Origin: Pseudomonas sp. GM74
GTDB taxonomy: Bacteria; Pseudomonadota; Gammaproteobacteria; Pseudomonadales; Pseudomonadaceae
Direction: 5' to 3'
Assembly (NCBI RefSeq): GCF_000282455.1
Contig: NZ_AKJG01000155.1
Location: 1 to 64,000 of the forward strand
Length of the DNA: 64,000 bases
In this document: positions 48,593-58,294 of the stretch, piece after piece
Position numbering within the stretch: the first letter of the stretch is position 1
Layout of the letters: each line of letters begins with the position of its first letter
Notes under the pieces: generated by a model
Told to the model about the DNA's origin: nothing
What the model saw: only the letters and a program-made list of their open reading frames with translations
Database searches by the model: none
Program-made: the position numbers and the translations under genes

Positions 48593-50701
48593 ATGACCAA
48601 GACTCTCCATCACCGTGCGTGCCATTTGTGCGAAGCCATCTGTGGCCTGACCATCGAAACCACCGAGGTCGAAGGCGGTAGCGTCCAGATCACATCGATC
48701 AAGGGCGACTCTGAGGACACGTTCAGCCGTGGGCACATCTGTCCCAAGGCCGTGGCCCTGCAAGACATTCAGAGCGATCCGGATCGCCTGCATCAGCCGA
48801 TGCAGCGGGTGGGCAATGAGTGGCAGCCCATCGAGTGGGAAGCGGCATTCAATCTGGTCGCCGAACGCCTCGCCGCCATTCAGGAGCATCACGGGCAAAA
48901 CGCCGTGGCGGTCTATCAGGGCAACCCGAGCGTGCACAATTACGGGTTGATGACCCACAGCAATTACTTCCTCGGCCTGTTGAAAACCCGCAATCGGTTT
49001 TCCGCCACCTCGGTCGATCAATTGCCCCATCACCTGACCAGTCATTTGATGTACGGCCACGGTCTGTTGCTGCCAATCCCGGACATCGATCACACCGATT
49101 TCATGTTGATCCTGGGCGGCAACCCGCTGGCGTCGAACGGCAGCATCATGACCGTGCCGGATGTGGAAAAACGCTTGAAGGCGATACAGGCCCGGGGTGG
49201 CAAGGTGGTGGTGGTCGATCCGCGTCGTAGTGAGACGGCGGCGATTGCCGACCAACATCTGTTCGTGCGCCCGGGCGGTGATGCCGCGCTGTTGTTCGGC
49301 ATGCTCAATACCCTGTTCGCTGAAGGTCTGACACGTGACAGCCATCTGCCGGTGGACGGCCTGGAGGATGTACGCAAGGCCGTTGCGCCGTTCACTGCCG
49401 AGGCCATGAGCCCGTTGTGCGCCGTGCCGGCCGAACAGATCCGCCAGTTGGCGCGGGACTTCGCCGCGGCACCGAGTGCAGTCTGCTATGGCCGCATGGG
49501 CGTTTCGACCCAGGTCTTCGGTACGCTGTGCCACTGGGTGGTGCAGTTGATCAATCTGGTCACCGGCAATCTCGATCGCGTGGGTGGCGCCTTGTGCACC
49601 GAGCCGGCAGTGGACCTGGTGGCGACGACTTCGGGCGGGCATTTCAATCTGTGGCAGAGCCGGGTTTCCGGGCGCCCGGAGTACGCAGGAGAACTACCTG
49701 TCTCGGCGCTGGCCGAGGAGATGCTCACCGAAGGGGAAGGTCAAGTCCGGGCGCTGATCACCGTGGCGGGCAATCCGGTGCTGTCCACACCCAATGGCCG
49801 ACAACTCGAACAGGCGCTGGACGGGTTGGAATTCATGGTCAGCATCGACCTGTACATCAATGAAACCACGCGTTACGCCGACCTGATCCTGCCGTCTACA
49901 TCGGCGCTGGAAAACGACCATTACGACACCACCTTCAATCTGTTTGCGGTGCGCAACGTCAGCCGCTTCAACCGCGCCATCCTCGCCAAACCCAAAGGTG
50001 CATTGCACGACTGGGAGATCTTCGTCGGCCTGGCCAAGGCATTTGCCGCCAGGACCGGTAAAGAACTGAAGCCCACCATCGCCCCTGCGCAAATGATCGA
50101 TCGCGGCCTGCGCATGGGGATGTACGGCGACAATTCAGAGCACAAGCTGTCGCTGGCGACTTTGTTCGATTATCCCCATGGCGTCGATCTGGGCGCGCTC
50201 AAGCCTAACCTGGCGCTCCGCCTGAAGACTGCCAATCAACGCATCCAGGCCGCGCCGGCCGCGATTCTCGCTGACCTGGCGCGCTTCGCAGCCTTGCAGG
50301 CGCCGGCCGCCGACGAGTTGTTGATGATTGGCCGCCGACATGTGCGCAGCAATAACTCATGGATGCATAACTATCATCGGTTGGTGAAAGGCAAGCCGCG
50401 TCACCAGTTGCTGATGCATCCGGACGATCTGGCCAGCCGCGGGCTCAGCGACGGGCAGCGCGTCCGGGTCAGTTCGCGGGTGGGTGTGATCGAAGTCGAA
50501 GTGCTTGGCAGCCTGGACATGATGAAAGGCGTGGTCAGCCTGCCGCACGGCTGGGGTCACGCGCGGCCGGGCGTGCAAATGACGATTGCCAGCAGCCAGC
50601 CGGGCTCAAGCGCCAACGACCTGACCGACGACTGCCAGCTTGACGAGTTGTCGGGAAATGCTGCACTCAATGGTGTGCCGGTGACCGTGGCGGCGGCTTG
50701 A
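48593..50701 (+). CDS. Molybdopterin oxidoreductase family protein
   Basis: A 702-aa member of the DMSO-reductase/formate-dehydrogenase-like superfamily. An N-terminal 4Fe-4S binding set (CHLCEAICG, then GHICPKA) is followed by the Mo-bisPGD domains (DPRRSETAAIADQHLFVRPGGDAALLFGML) and a C-terminal dinucleotide-binding domain (RVRVSSRVGVIEVEV...SLPHGWGHARPG). No Tat signal is seen, so it is cytoplasmic. No partner subunit is adjacent. Substrate unknown; it is one of the orphan nitrate/formate-like enzymes of pseudomonads. Confidence 0.88.
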   Translation: MTKTLHHRACHLCEAICGLTIETTEVEGGSVQITSIKGDSEDTFSRGHICPKAVALQDIQSDPDRLHQPMQRVGNEWQPIEWEAAFNLVAERLAAIQEHHGQNAVAVYQGNPSVHNYGLMTHSNYFLGLLKTRNRFSATSVDQLPHHLTSHLMYGHGLLLPIPDIDHTDFMLILGGNPLASNGSIMTVPDVEKRLKAIQARGGKVVVVDPRRSETAAIADQHLFVRPGGDAALLFGMLNTLFAEGLTRDSHLPVDGLEDVRKAVAPFTAEAMSPLCAVPAEQIRQLARDFAAAPSAVCYGRMGVSTQVFGTLCHWVVQLINLVTGNLDRVGGALCTEPAVDLVATTSGGHFNLWQSRVSGRPEYAGELPVSALAEEMLTEGEGQVRALITVAGNPVLSTPNGRQLEQALDGLEFMVSIDLYINETTRYADLILPSTSALENDHYDTTFNLFAVRNVSRFNRAILAKPKGALHDWEIFVGLAKAFAARTGKELKPTIAPAQMIDRGLRMGMYGDNSEHKLSLATLFDYPHGVDLGALKPNLALRLKTANQRIQAAPAAILADLARFAALQAPAADELLMIGRRHVRSNNSWMHNYHRLVKGKPRHQLLMHPDDLASRGLSDGQRVRVSSRVGVIEVEVLGSLDMMKGVVSLPHGWGHARPGVQMTIASSQPGSSANDLTDDCQLDELSGNAALNGVPVTVAAA

Positions 50702-50798
50702 ATCAGTCTGACGGAGAGACCGAGCAGGGCGCTCGGCTTTCCGTTACAATGCGCCACCGTGCCGACCCATGAGTCGGAAAGTTCAGCCGAGGTGCTCC

Positions 50799-51140
50799 AT
50801 GGATATCATCGAAACGATTAAAGAGCAGATTGCCAACAACACCATTCTGCTTTACATGAAAGGCTCGCCGAATGCCCCGCAGTGCGGCTTCTCCGCGAAA
50901 GCCGCGCAGGCCGTGATGGCGTGTGGCGAAAAGTTTGCGTACGTGGACATCCTGCAGAACCCGGAAATCCGCGCCAACCTGCCAAAATACGCCAACTGGC
51001 CAACCTTCCCGCAACTGTGGGTTGCCGGTGAGCTGGTCGGCGGTAGCGACATCATGACTGAAATGGCTGCTGACGGTTCGCTGCAGAGCCTGATCAAGGA
51101 CGCCGCCGCCAAGGCTGCTGCTCCAAAGACCGAAGCCTGA
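50799..51140 (+). CDS. grxD: Monothiol glutaredoxin Grx4/GrxD
   Basis: A 113-aa monothiol glutaredoxin involved in Fe-S cluster transfer. CGFS active site with C29 (SPNAPQCGFSAKA), the PTFPQLWV cis-proline stretch and GGSDI glutathione motif are present. The Ala/Lys-rich tail follows the domain. The ATG at 50799 has a GAGGTGC site; the longer frame from 50769 is not needed. It is next to the bfrB-bfd iron-storage genes. Confidence 0.95.
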   Translation: MDIIETIKEQIANNTILLYMKGSPNAPQCGFSAKAAQAVMACGEKFAYVDILQNPEIRANLPKYANWPTFPQLWVAGELVGGSDIMTEMAADGSLQSLIKDAAAKAAAPKTEA

Positions 51141-51148
51141 TTCGCCGT

Positions 51149-51238
51149 GTGTGGGAGCGGGCTTGCTCGCGAAGAACGATAACGCGGTTTCCAGATAAAT
51201 CGTGTCGCCTGCTTCGCGAGCAAGCCCGCTCCCACATC
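51149..51238. repeat. REP pair (GTGGGAGCGGGCTTGCTCGC type)
   Basis: Inverted units GTGTGGGAGCGGGCTTGCTC and its complement with a 45-base spacer, between grxD and its terminator. Confidence 0.85.
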
Positions 51239-51270
51239 AGGATTTCAGGGTAAACCTGAATTCCGGGTAA

Positions 51271-51309
51271 CAAAAAGCCCCGCCACTCGAAAGAGGGTGG
51301 GGCTTTTTA
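51271..51309. terminator. Bidirectional terminator grxD / bfrB
   Basis: AAAAAGCCCCGCC ... GGTGGGGCTTTTT stem with A/T flanks between convergent genes. Confidence 0.9.
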
Positions 51310-51335
51310 TTGCATCGAGATTAATGGCGTAGAAC

Positions 51336-51812
51336 TTACTCGTCTTCGCCCATCTGCGATTGCAGGTAGTTCTCAAGACCCACTTTATCGATCAGGCCCA
51401 ATTGGGTTTCCAGCCAGTCGATATGTTCTTCTTCGGACTCGAGGATATCTTCAAGCAGTTCACGGCTACCGAAATCGCCAACTGTTTCGCAATGCGCGAT
51501 GGCTACTTTCAAATCGGCATGGCCGGTTTTCTCGATACGCAGATCGCACTCCAGCATTTCCTTGGTGTGCTCGCCGATGTGCAGCTTGCCCAGGTCCTGG
51601 ACGTTCGGCAGGCCTTCAAGGAACAGGATGCGCTTGATCAGCTTGTCCGCGTGCTTCATCTCGTCGATGGACTCGTGGTACTCGTGCTTGCCGAGCTTGT
51701 TCAGGCCCCAATCTTCGTACATGCGTGCATGCAGGAAATATTGATTGATCGCGACCAGCTCATTGGCAAGGATCTTGTTGAGATGCTGGATGACTGTAAC
51801 GTCGCCTTTCAT
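51336..51812 (-). CDS. bfrB: Bacterioferritin BfrB
   Basis: A 158-aa 24-mer iron-storage protein. Ferroxidase ligands E18, E51, H54 and the later ESEEEH motif are present, and M52 is the haem-ligating methionine. The sequence is close to P. aeruginosa BfrB. The ATG at 51812 fits the family start MKGD. The partner ferredoxin gene bfd lies upstream on the same strand, so both iron-mobilising parts are together. Confidence 0.95.
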   Translation of the reverse strand: MKGDVTVIQHLNKILANELVAINQYFLHARMYEDWGLNKLGKHEYHESIDEMKHADKLIKRILFLEGLPNVQDLGKLHIGEHTKEMLECDLRIEKTGHADLKVAIAHCETVGDFGSRELLEDILESEEEHIDWLETQLGLIDKVGLENYLQSQMGEDE

Positions 51813-51967
51813 GATGGGGTCCTGCCCTGTATTAGCTGTCAATAGAGCAGAGTTTGAGCCGGGTATTTAATAGTGTCAAACCTAAGTTATTGAAACTTAA
51901 ATGAAAATTAATCGGAATAAGAATGTTTGTGTTCCGCGTCTAGAGCATAACTAGTTGATTTTGAGGC

Positions 51968-51998
51968 ATAAAAAAACCGGACATATGTCCGGTTCTTT
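51968..51998 (-). terminator. Terminator after bfd
   Basis: AACCGGACAT/ATGTCCGGTT perfect palindrome with a T run on the minus-strand side, 18 bp past the bfd stop; it separates bfd from bfrB. Confidence 0.88.
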
Positions 51999-52010
51999 GG
52001 AATTCGATAT

Positions 52011-52229
52011 TCAAGCGGCTGTAAATTCTGCTGGAAAAGGAATTGCAGCCTGGGCCGTTTGCAGTTTGGTCAGGGTCTCACGGACCACTTCCTTGGCGAG
52101 GCAGGCACATTTGCCGCATTGACTGGCGACGCCGGTAGCCACACGGACTTCCTTGTAGCTGCAGCATCCTTCATAGATCGCATCGCGGATTTGACCGTCG
52201 GTGACGCCAGTGCAGAGGCAAACATACAT
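52011..52229 (-). CDS. bfd: Bacterioferritin-associated ferredoxin Bfd
   Basis: A 72-aa [2Fe-2S] protein that binds BfrB and supplies electrons to release stored iron. Cluster ligands are C4, C6, C38 and C41 (MYVCLC and QCGKC), spacing unique to Bfd. A Fur-like box sits about 47 bp upstream, consistent with induction in iron starvation as known for P. aeruginosa bfd. Confidence 0.95.
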   Translation of the reverse strand: MYVCLCTGVTDGQIRDAIYEGCCSYKEVRVATGVASQCGKCACLAKEVVRETLTKLQTAQAAIPFPAEFTAA

Positions 52230-52275
52230 AAGGAAGACCGTCGCTGATTGTGACTCAATTGCGATGGATCTTAAT

Positions 52276-52294
52276 GTTAACGAGAATGATTGTC
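52276..52294 (-). promoter_or_regulatory. Fur-box-like sequence upstream of bfd
   Basis: A hand alignment of these 19 bases (GTTAACGAGAATGATTGTC) to the 19-bp Fur consensus gives 14 matches. It lies 47 bp upstream of the bfd start, inside the 310-bp divergent gap with the peroxiredoxin gene. The peroxiredoxin side holds a -10-like TATGAT at 52431-52436 but no clear -35. Confidence 0.6.
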
Positions 52295-52539
52295 AAAGTG
52301 GTTTCAGAGTACTTTTCGTCATAAGCGGGGATGGCTGACGAACGGTCTATATGGCAAACCGGTGATACAAAACCGCCGGGGATTTCATCGTACCGGGAAA
52401 AAACAGCTAAGCCAGCTCAAACACGCGGTGTATGATGGCCGGTCTTTTGCGACCGGGGTTCGTGTCACAGGGCTGTCGCCTCAGGGTGGCAGGCTGATGC
52501 GAACCCTGTTTCTCACGCTATTACACCAGGAGATATCCA

Positions 52540-53142
52540 ATGAGCGTACTCGTAGGCAAACAAGCCCCTGACTTCACCGTACCGGCCGTACTCGGCAATG
52601 GCGAGATCGTTGACAGCTTCACCCTGTCTTCGGCGATCAAAGGCAAATACGGCCTGGTGTTCTTCTACCCGCTGGACTTCACCTTCGTTTGCCCGTCCGA
52701 GCTGATCGCTCTGGACAACCGCATGTCCGAGTTCAAGGCGCGCAACGTTGAAGTGGTCGCTGTGTCGATCGACTCGCACTTCACCCACAACGCCTGGCGC
52801 AACACCCCGGTCAACAACGGCGGCATCGGCGAAGTTCGCTACACCATGGCTGCCGACATCAAGCAGGACATCATGAAGGCCTACGACGTTCAGTCCGCTG
52901 ACGGCGTTGCGTTCCGTGGCGCGTTCCTGATCGACGACAAAGGCGTTGTCCGTTCGCAGATCATCAACGACCTGCCGCTGGGCCGTAACATGGAAGAGCT
53001 GCTGCGTCTGGTCGACGCTCTGCAATTCCACGAAGAGCACGGCGAAGTCTGCCCTGCCAACTGGAAGAAAGGCGACAAGGGCATGAACGCTTCGCCAGAA
53101 GGCGTTGCGGCTTACCTGACCGAGCACGCTGCCGCTCTGTAA
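52540..53142 (+). CDS. 2-Cys peroxiredoxin (AhpC/Prx1 type)
   Basis: A 200-aa peroxidase reducing H2O2 and organic peroxides. Peroxidatic C51 (DFTFVCPSE) and resolving C171 (GEVCPANW) are at typical-2-Cys spacing. It is the ortholog by context of the P. aeruginosa peroxiredoxin next to bfd. A CCAGGAGAT ribosome site precedes the ATG. Confidence 0.95.
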   Translation: MSVLVGKQAPDFTVPAVLGNGEIVDSFTLSSAIKGKYGLVFFYPLDFTFVCPSELIALDNRMSEFKARNVEVVAVSIDSHFTHNAWRNTPVNNGGIGEVRYTMAADIKQDIMKAYDVQSADGVAFRGAFLIDDKGVVRSQIINDLPLGRNMEELLRLVDALQFHEEHGEVCPANWKKGDKGMNASPEGVAAYLTEHAAAL

Positions 53143-53154
53143 GGCGCGCAGGTA

Positions 53155-53187
53155 CAAAAAAACCGGCCATCGAGGCCGGTTTTTTTA
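53155..53187 (+). terminator. Terminator after the peroxiredoxin gene
   Basis: AAAACCGGCC-ATCGA-GGCCGGTTTT with a run of seven Ts, 12 bp past the stop. Confidence 0.93.
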
Positions 53188-53210
53188 TGGGCGGGATAAC
53201 GCCGGGACTG

Positions 53211-53311
53211 TGTAGGAGCGAGCCTGCTCGCGATGGTCGTGAACGATAACGAGGGGAATCTGACACCCGGCGGCGTTCTCAAGTCCATCGCGAGCAGGCT
53301 CGCTCCTACAG
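53211..53311. repeat. REP pair (TGTAGGAGCGAGCCTGCTCGC type)
   Basis: Inverted units TGTAGGAGCGAGCCTGCTCG and complement with about 60 bases between, separating the convergent peroxiredoxin and rnt genes. Confidence 0.85.
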
Positions 53312-53318
53312 AAAGCCA

Positions 53319-53996
53319 TCAATCGTTGAAGTCTTCCCAGCCACCCATTTGTTTCCAGCGATTGACGATGCCGCAGAACAGCTCTGCCGTCTTCTCGGTG
53401 TCATAGCGAGCCGAGTGAGCCTCGCGACCGTCGAAGTCGATGTCCGCTGCCTGGCAAGCCTTGGCCAGTACGGTCTGGCCGTAAGCGAGGCCGGCGAGCG
53501 TCGCGGTATCGAAACTGGAGAACGGATGGAACGGATTGCGCTTCATGTCCAGCCGCGCAACCGCCGCATTGAGGAAGCCCAGGTCGAAGCTGCTGTTATG
53601 CCCGACCAGGATCGCCCGTTTGCAGCCATTGGCCTTGAGGGCCTTGCGCACGCCGCGGAAGATATCGTTCAGGGCAGACTCTTCGCTCACGGCCATGCGC
53701 AGCGGGTGATCGAGCTTGATCCCCGTGAACTCAAGGGCCGCCGCTTCGATGTTCGCGCCTTCGAACGGCTCGACACGGAAGAAGTAGGTGTGATCCGGGT
53801 AAACAAAACCCTTTTCATCCATGGCGATGGTGGTCGCGGCGATCTCCAGCAGAGCGTCGGTGGCCGAGTTGAAGCCACCGGTCTCTACGTCGACGACAAC
53901 CGGCAGGTAACCACGGAACCTGGCCGCCATTGGATGACGCGGGCCGCCTCCGCCGCCATTGCCTTCCAGTTCGTCGTCGAAATGGTCTTCACTCAC
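53319..53996 (-). CDS. rnt: Ribonuclease T
   Basis: A 225-aa DEDDh 3'-5' exoribonuclease for tRNA and 5S/23S rRNA 3'-end maturation. Exo[11 protein letters not shown] (D36, E38), Exo[15 protein letters not shown] and Exo[18 protein letters not shown] are clear. Its ATG overlaps the pyrC stop by four bases, so the two are translationally coupled. Confidence 0.96.
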   Translation of the reverse strand: MSEDHFDDELEGNGGGGGPRHPMAARFRGYLPVVVDVETGGFNSATDALLEIAATTIAMDEKGFVYPDHTYFFRVEPFEGANIEAAALEFTGIKLDHPLRMAVSEESALNDIFRGVRKALKANGCKRAILVGHNSSFDLGFLNAAVARLDMKRNPFHPFSSFDTATLAGLAYGQTVLAKACQAADIDFDGREAHSARYDTEKTAELFCGIVNRWKQMGGWEDFND

Positions 53997-55039
53997 GCGT
54001 GTTCCTCCAGCAGGCGCCAGCGCAGTTTTTCACCGGCGCGCAGCGGGATAACGGTCAGCTCGCCAAATGGCAGGCTGGTCGGGGCGGTCCATTCTTCACG
54101 GACCAGGGTGATGCGATCGGTGTTGGCCGGCAGACCATAGAACCGCGGGCCGTTGAGGCTGGCGAAAGCTTCGAGCTTGTCCAGCGCATTACGCTGTTCG
54201 AAGGCTTCGGCGTACATCTCGATGGCCGCATAGGCGGTGTAGCAACCGGCGCAACCGCAGGCCGCTTCCTTGGCGTGCTGGGCATGGGGAGCCGAGTCGG
54301 TGCCGAGGAAGAACTTCTCGCTGCCGCTGGTGGCGGCGTCGAGCAGGGCTTCCTGGTGGGTATTGCGCTTGAGGATCGGCAGGCAATAGAAGTGCGGCCG
54401 AATCCCGCCCACCAGCATGTGGTTGCGGTTGTACAGCAGGTGGTGCGCGGTGATGGTCGCGCCCACGTTGGCCGAAGCCGAGTTGACGAACTGCACGGCG
54501 TCCGCGGTGGTGATGTGTTCGAAGACCACTTTGAGGGTCGGGAAACGCTCGACTACACGACGCATGTGCTCGTCGATGAAGATTTTTTCGCGGTCGAACA
54601 CGTCGACATCGCCTCGGGTGACTTCACCGTGGACCAACAACGGCATCCCGACTTCGGCCATGGCCTCGAGTGCAGGGAAGATCTTGTCGATGCTGGTGAC
54701 GCCAGAATCCGAGTTGGTGGTCGCGCCGGCCGGGTACAGCTTGGCGGCGTGAATGAATCCGCTGGCCTTGGCCTCGCGAATTTCTTCAGGCTGGGTGCGG
54801 TCGGTCAGGTACAGGACCATCAGTGGCTCGAATAGGCTGCCGGCCGGGCGGGCAGCGAGAATCCGCTGGCGATAGCCGTCGGCTTCGGCCGCGTTGCGCA
54901 CCGGAGGAACCAGGTTGGGCATGATGATGGCGCGACCAAAGGTGCGCGCGACATCCGCGACGGTATTGGTCAACACGGCACCATCGCGAAGATGAATATG
55001 CCAGTCGTCGGGACGCAGCAGGGTCAGGCGGTCGGACAT
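53993..55039 (-). CDS. pyrC: Dihydroorotase
   Basis: A 348-aa zinc enzyme of pyrimidine synthesis (class II, E. coli-type). Metal ligands H14 and H16 ([10 protein letters not shown]), the carboxylated lysine region ([17 protein letters not shown]), HGEV and the GTDSAPH aspartate are present. Upstream of rnt in a two-gene operon. Confidence 0.96.
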   Translation of the reverse strand: MSDRLTLLRPDDWHIHLRDGAVLTNTVADVARTFGRAIIMPNLVPPVRNAAEADGYRQRILAARPAGSLFEPLMVLYLTDRTQPEEIREAKASGFIHAAKLYPAGATTNSDSGVTSIDKIFPALEAMAEVGMPLLVHGEVTRGDVDVFDREKIFIDEHMRRVVERFPTLKVVFEHITTADAVQFVNSASANVGATITAHHLLYNRNHMLVGGIRPHFYCLPILKRNTHQEALLDAATSGSEKFFLGTDSAPHAQHAKEAACGCAGCYTAYAAIEMYAEAFEQRNALDKLEAFASLNGPRFYGLPANTDRITLVREEWTAPTSLPFGELTVIPLRAGEKLRWRLLEEHA

Positions 55040-55198
55040 GAGGGGATTCCAGGCGGGTCAAACTCAAGGGAATGCTACCGGAAAAGACTCTTGCAGGCAC
55101 TCGCTATCAAGTTTTGCAGGAAGCTTCCGATATCCAACAGGTATGCCGTAAACATGTGTATGTCGGTCTTTTTGTTGTAGAAGCCAGTGGAGCCTCCC

Positions 55199-56104
55199 GT
55201 GCGCCAGCGTTATTTAGCCTTGCTCAGTGTGTTTGCCAGCCTTCCGGCGATGGCGCTCACTTTCCAGACCCGTCTGGAGAACATTGAGTGGACGGTAGAA
55301 GGCGACAAGTTCGAATGCCGCCTGACTCAGCCGATCACCGATTTCGGTTCGGGCGAGTTCGTGCGTCGTGCCGGCGAGCAGGCGACGTTTCGTCTGAAAG
55401 CCTACAACCCGATGATTGGCGGTGGCTCGGCGACGCTGCTGGCCGCTGCGGCGCCGTGGCAACCGGGCCGTGACGATATCAACCTGGGCACGGTGAGAAT
55501 CGGCAGTGGCAACGTATTGTTCAATAGCTCGCAGGTTCAGGCCGGGCGTCTGATCAGTGGCCTGATGGACGGTCGCGGCCCGGTGGTTCGACATTCCTCG
55601 GGGGATGGGCGGGTGTCGGAAGTACGCTTGTTGCCGGTCAGGTTCACCAAAGCGTTTGCCGACTATCAGGGGTGTGTAGCGAAACTGTTGCCACAGAATT
55701 TCGAACAGGTGAAGCAATCCGAAATCGGTTTCCCCGGCGGCGGAATCGAACTCGACAGCGCCGCAAAAGCCAAACTGCAGGTGATGCTGGAGTACATGAA
55801 GGCCGATCCGACGGTCAATCACATCGAACTCGACGGTCACTCCGACAACAGCGGCAACCGCCTGACCAACCGCGACCTGTCGCGGCGCCGAGCCTTGGCA
55901 GTGATGGAGTTCTTCAAGGCCAATGGCATCCAGGAGTCGCAAATCACCCTGCGTTTCCATGGCGAGCGTTATCCGGTGGCGCCTAACACCAACAACACCA
56001 ACCGCGCGAAGAACCGTCGAGTGGCGGTACGCCTGGAGCGCGGAGCACCCGCGGAACAAGTCGCCCCGCAAGCGACGAAGGCGGCCGTTTCGGCAACTTC
56101 CTGA
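55199..56104 (+). CDS. motY: OmpA-family flagellar protein MotY
   Basis: A 301-aa periplasmic protein that forms part of the T ring stabilising polar flagellar stators. A signal peptide (MRQRYLALLSVFASLPAMA) precedes the MotY N-terminal domain (LENIEWTVEGDKFECRLTQPI, with a cysteine) and a C-terminal OmpA peptidoglycan-binding domain (about 185-285; IELDGHSDNSGNRLTNRDLSRRRA). The GTG at 55199 has a GGAG site 6 bp upstream; a second GTG at 55187 is possible. It precedes argG. Confidence 0.9.
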   Translation: MRQRYLALLSVFASLPAMALTFQTRLENIEWTVEGDKFECRLTQPITDFGSGEFVRRAGEQATFRLKAYNPMIGGGSATLLAAAAPWQPGRDDINLGTVRIGSGNVLFNSSQVQAGRLISGLMDGRGPVVRHSSGDGRVSEVRLLPVRFTKAFADYQGCVAKLLPQNFEQVKQSEIGFPGGGIELDSAAKAKLQVMLEYMKADPTVNHIELDGHSDNSGNRLTNRDLSRRRALAVMEFFKANGIQESQITLRFHGERYPVAPNTNNTNRAKNRRVAVRLERGAPAEQVAPQATKAAVSATS

Positions 56105-56137
56105 CTATTTGGTCATCGTCGCTCCCTCGACATAATC

Positions 56138-56198
56138 TGTCGCTTCGTCGTCATAAGCTGTCGCGCCACTGTAAATTATTCTGCATGAGCGGTAGACT
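56138..56198 (+). promoter_or_regulatory. argG promoter with tandem ArgR-like sites
   Basis: Two TGTCGC half-sites start 21 bp apart (56138 and 56159). The second continues as TGTCGC-N8-AA (56159-56174), an exact match to the Pseudomonas ArgR consensus, and overlaps the -35 position of a -10-like TAGACT (56193-56198). The argF promoter has the same 21-bp arrangement. Confidence 0.7.
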
Positions 56199-56233
56199 TC
56201 CCGGCTTTCCGTAGAACCCCGTGGAGTGATGGC

Positions 56234-57451
56234 ATGGCGGACGTAAACAAGGTCGTTCTGGCGTATTCCGGCGGCCTGGACACTTCGGTGATCCTCAAGT
56301 GGCTGCAGGATACTTATAACTGTGAAGTGGTGACCTTCACCGCTGACCTGGGTCAGGGCGAAGAGGTCGAACCTGCACGCGCCAAGGCTCAGGCCATGGG
56401 CGTCAAAGAGATCTACATCGACGACTTGCGCGAAGAGTTCGTGCGCGATTTCGTTTTCCCGATGTTCCGCGCCAACACCGTTTACGAAGGCGAGTACCTG
56501 CTGGGTACTTCCATCGCTCGTCCGCTGATCGCCAAGCGCCTGATCGAAATCGCCAACGAAACCGGCGCTGACGCCATTTCCCATGGCGCCACCGGCAAGG
56601 GTAACGACCAGGTTCGTTTCGAACTCGGTGCGTACGCCTTGAAGCCAGGTGTGAAAGTGATCGCTCCGTGGCGCGAGTGGGACCTGCTGTCCCGTGAAAA
56701 GCTGATGGACTACGCCGATAAGCACGCGATCCCGATCGAGCGCCACGGCAAGAAGAAGTCCCCGTACTCCATGGATGCCAACCTGCTGCACATCTCCTAT
56801 GAAGGCGGCGTGCTGGAAGACACCTGGACCGAGCACGAAGAAGACATGTGGCGCTGGACCGTTTCCCCGGAAAACGCTCCAGACAAGCCGCAGTACCTGG
56901 AACTGACCTACCGCAACGGTGACATCGTCGCGCTGGACGGCGTCGAAATGACCCCGGCCACCGTACTGGCGACCCTGAACCGTATCGGTGGCGAGCACGG
57001 TATCGGCCGTCTCGACATCGTCGAGAACCGTTACGTGGGCATGAAGTCCCGTGGCTGCTACGAAACCCCTGGCGGCACCATCATGCTGCGCGCCCACCGT
57101 GCGATCGAATCGATCACCCTGGACCGCGAAGTGGCTCACCTCAAGGACGAGCTGATGCCCAAGTACGCCAGCCTGATCTACACCGGCTACTGGTGGAGCC
57201 CTGAGCGTCTGATGCTGCAACAGATGATCGATGCGTCCCAGGTCAACGTGAACGGCGTTGTGCGCCTGAAGCTGTACAAGGGCAATGTGATCGTCACTGG
57301 CCGCAAGTCCGACGACTCGCTGTTCGACGCCAACATCGCTACCTTCGAAGAAGATGGCGGCGCCTACAACCAGGCGGATGCAGCGGGCTTCATCAAGCTC
57401 AACGCCCTGCGCATGCGCATTGCGGCGAACAAAGGCCGGAAGCTGTTCTGA
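56234..57451 (+). CDS. argG: Argininosuccinate synthase
   Basis: A 405-aa ATP-dependent ligase joining citrulline and aspartate. The PP-loop is [12 protein letters not shown] near the N-terminus; [30 protein letters not shown] and [15 protein letters not shown] are family signatures. RBS GTGGAGTG precedes the ATG. It is alone after motY and acts two steps after argF. Confidence 0.97.
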   Translation: MADVNKVVLAYSGGLDTSVILKWLQDTYNCEVVTFTADLGQGEEVEPARAKAQAMGVKEIYIDDLREEFVRDFVFPMFRANTVYEGEYLLGTSIARPLIAKRLIEIANETGADAISHGATGKGNDQVRFELGAYALKPGVKVIAPWREWDLLSREKLMDYADKHAIPIERHGKKKSPYSMDANLLHISYEGGVLEDTWTEHEEDMWRWTVSPENAPDKPQYLELTYRNGDIVALDGVEMTPATVLATLNRIGGEHGIGRLDIVENRYVGMKSRGCYETPGGTIMLRAHRAIESITLDREVAHLKDELMPKYASLIYTGYWWSPERLMLQQMIDASQVNVNGVVRLKLYKGNVIVTGRKSDDSLFDANIATFEEDGGAYNQADAAGFIKLNALRMRIAANKGRKLF

Positions 57452-57595
57452 GACCTTTGAAATCGTAATGGATACCTGACCTCGTCCTCGACGGGGTCAG
57501 GTACCTGAAAACGGGGTGTGACATCAGTTACTGCGTGGTCGGGTGTTTTCGTTTGCGCTGATGATTTCCTGTTTTTATCCTTCCAATGGCCTGCT

Positions 57596-58294
57596 CTATG
57601 GGTTGTTGTTTGCCGGTAGTCCGGTCTGATCAATGACCGACAACCTGTGCGAGTCCGGATTGTAGGTCACATAAAAGGCGGCACTGTGCTTGCTGACCTG
57701 CTTTGAATGTACAAGCGCACTGGCTTTCAGTAATTTCTCCGAAACGGCACAAGTGACGAACAGAATCACGTACGCCGTCCTTTCCCGTGGCCTCTGGATT
57801 TTCTCCAGCAGCGCTCCAAACTCGACCTCTTTGCTCATCCAGCGTACATCAACGATGTACAGGTCTTTTACCGGTTCCGGTAACTGAAGGTGATGCTGAA
57901 CGGAGACAGTGGTTTGCAGACCGATCCCGGTTGGCGGGTCCTGTGCGCCACAAGGCGTGCGAGCGGGCTGCCAGTCATTCGTTGATGTTTCCAGTGCGGG
58001 GTTTTCAGTCGGCTTGGCGCACGCTTTTTTTTCCGACCGCCCAACATCATCCATGACCTTCATGAAGTGCTTTCCCTTTTCAAAATCGGAGGGTGCATAA
58101 AGTGATTTATAGTTGAAGTTGAGTGTCGCGAAAAAAAGTAAAAGCAGATAGAACGGAAAACTGATCAGGAACCAGACGTAGAGTTCTCTTTCCCCCTGAT
58201 CAAGGAAGGGCAGAGAGACGGCTGCCGAAGTTTCAGAAAGCGCTGCGAATATCGCGATAATTGTCATCGGGTTGGTGATTCGTTTTTTTATCAT
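57596..58294 (-). CDS. Two-TM membrane protein of unknown function
   Basis: A 232-aa protein I cannot assign to a named family. Two hydrophobic helices (about 9-30 and 39-60) are followed by LNFNYKSLYAPSDF (60-73), a short motif I recall from many uncharacterised two-TM proteins of pseudomonads. The rest (75-232) is soluble, with a charged and low-complexity stretch (85-125) and then a compact alpha/beta-looking segment (PVKDLYIVDVRWMSKEVEFGALLEKIQ ... AYVILFVTCAVSEKLLKASALV). Topology suggests a membrane-tethered cytoplasmic domain. It lies in a T-rich pocket between argG and an orphan response regulator. Confidence 0.7.
   Translation of the reverse strand: MIKKRITNPMTIIAIFAALSETSAAVSLPFLDQGERELYVWFLISFPFYLLLLFFATLNFNYKSLYAPSDFEKGKHFMKVMDDVGRSEKKACAKPTENPALETSTNDWQPARTPCGAQDPPTGIGLQTTVSVQHHLQLPEPVKDLYIVDVRWMSKEVEFGALLEKIQRPRERTAYVILFVTCAVSEKLLKASALVHSKQVSKHSAAFYVTYNPDSHRLSVIDQTGLPANNNP

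Noticed and set aside
48017-49642. 541-codon minus-strand frame across the argF gap and molybdoenzyme gene
   Set aside because: Arg/His/Gln-rich translation typical of a shadow of the certain plus-strand gene; no start signal.
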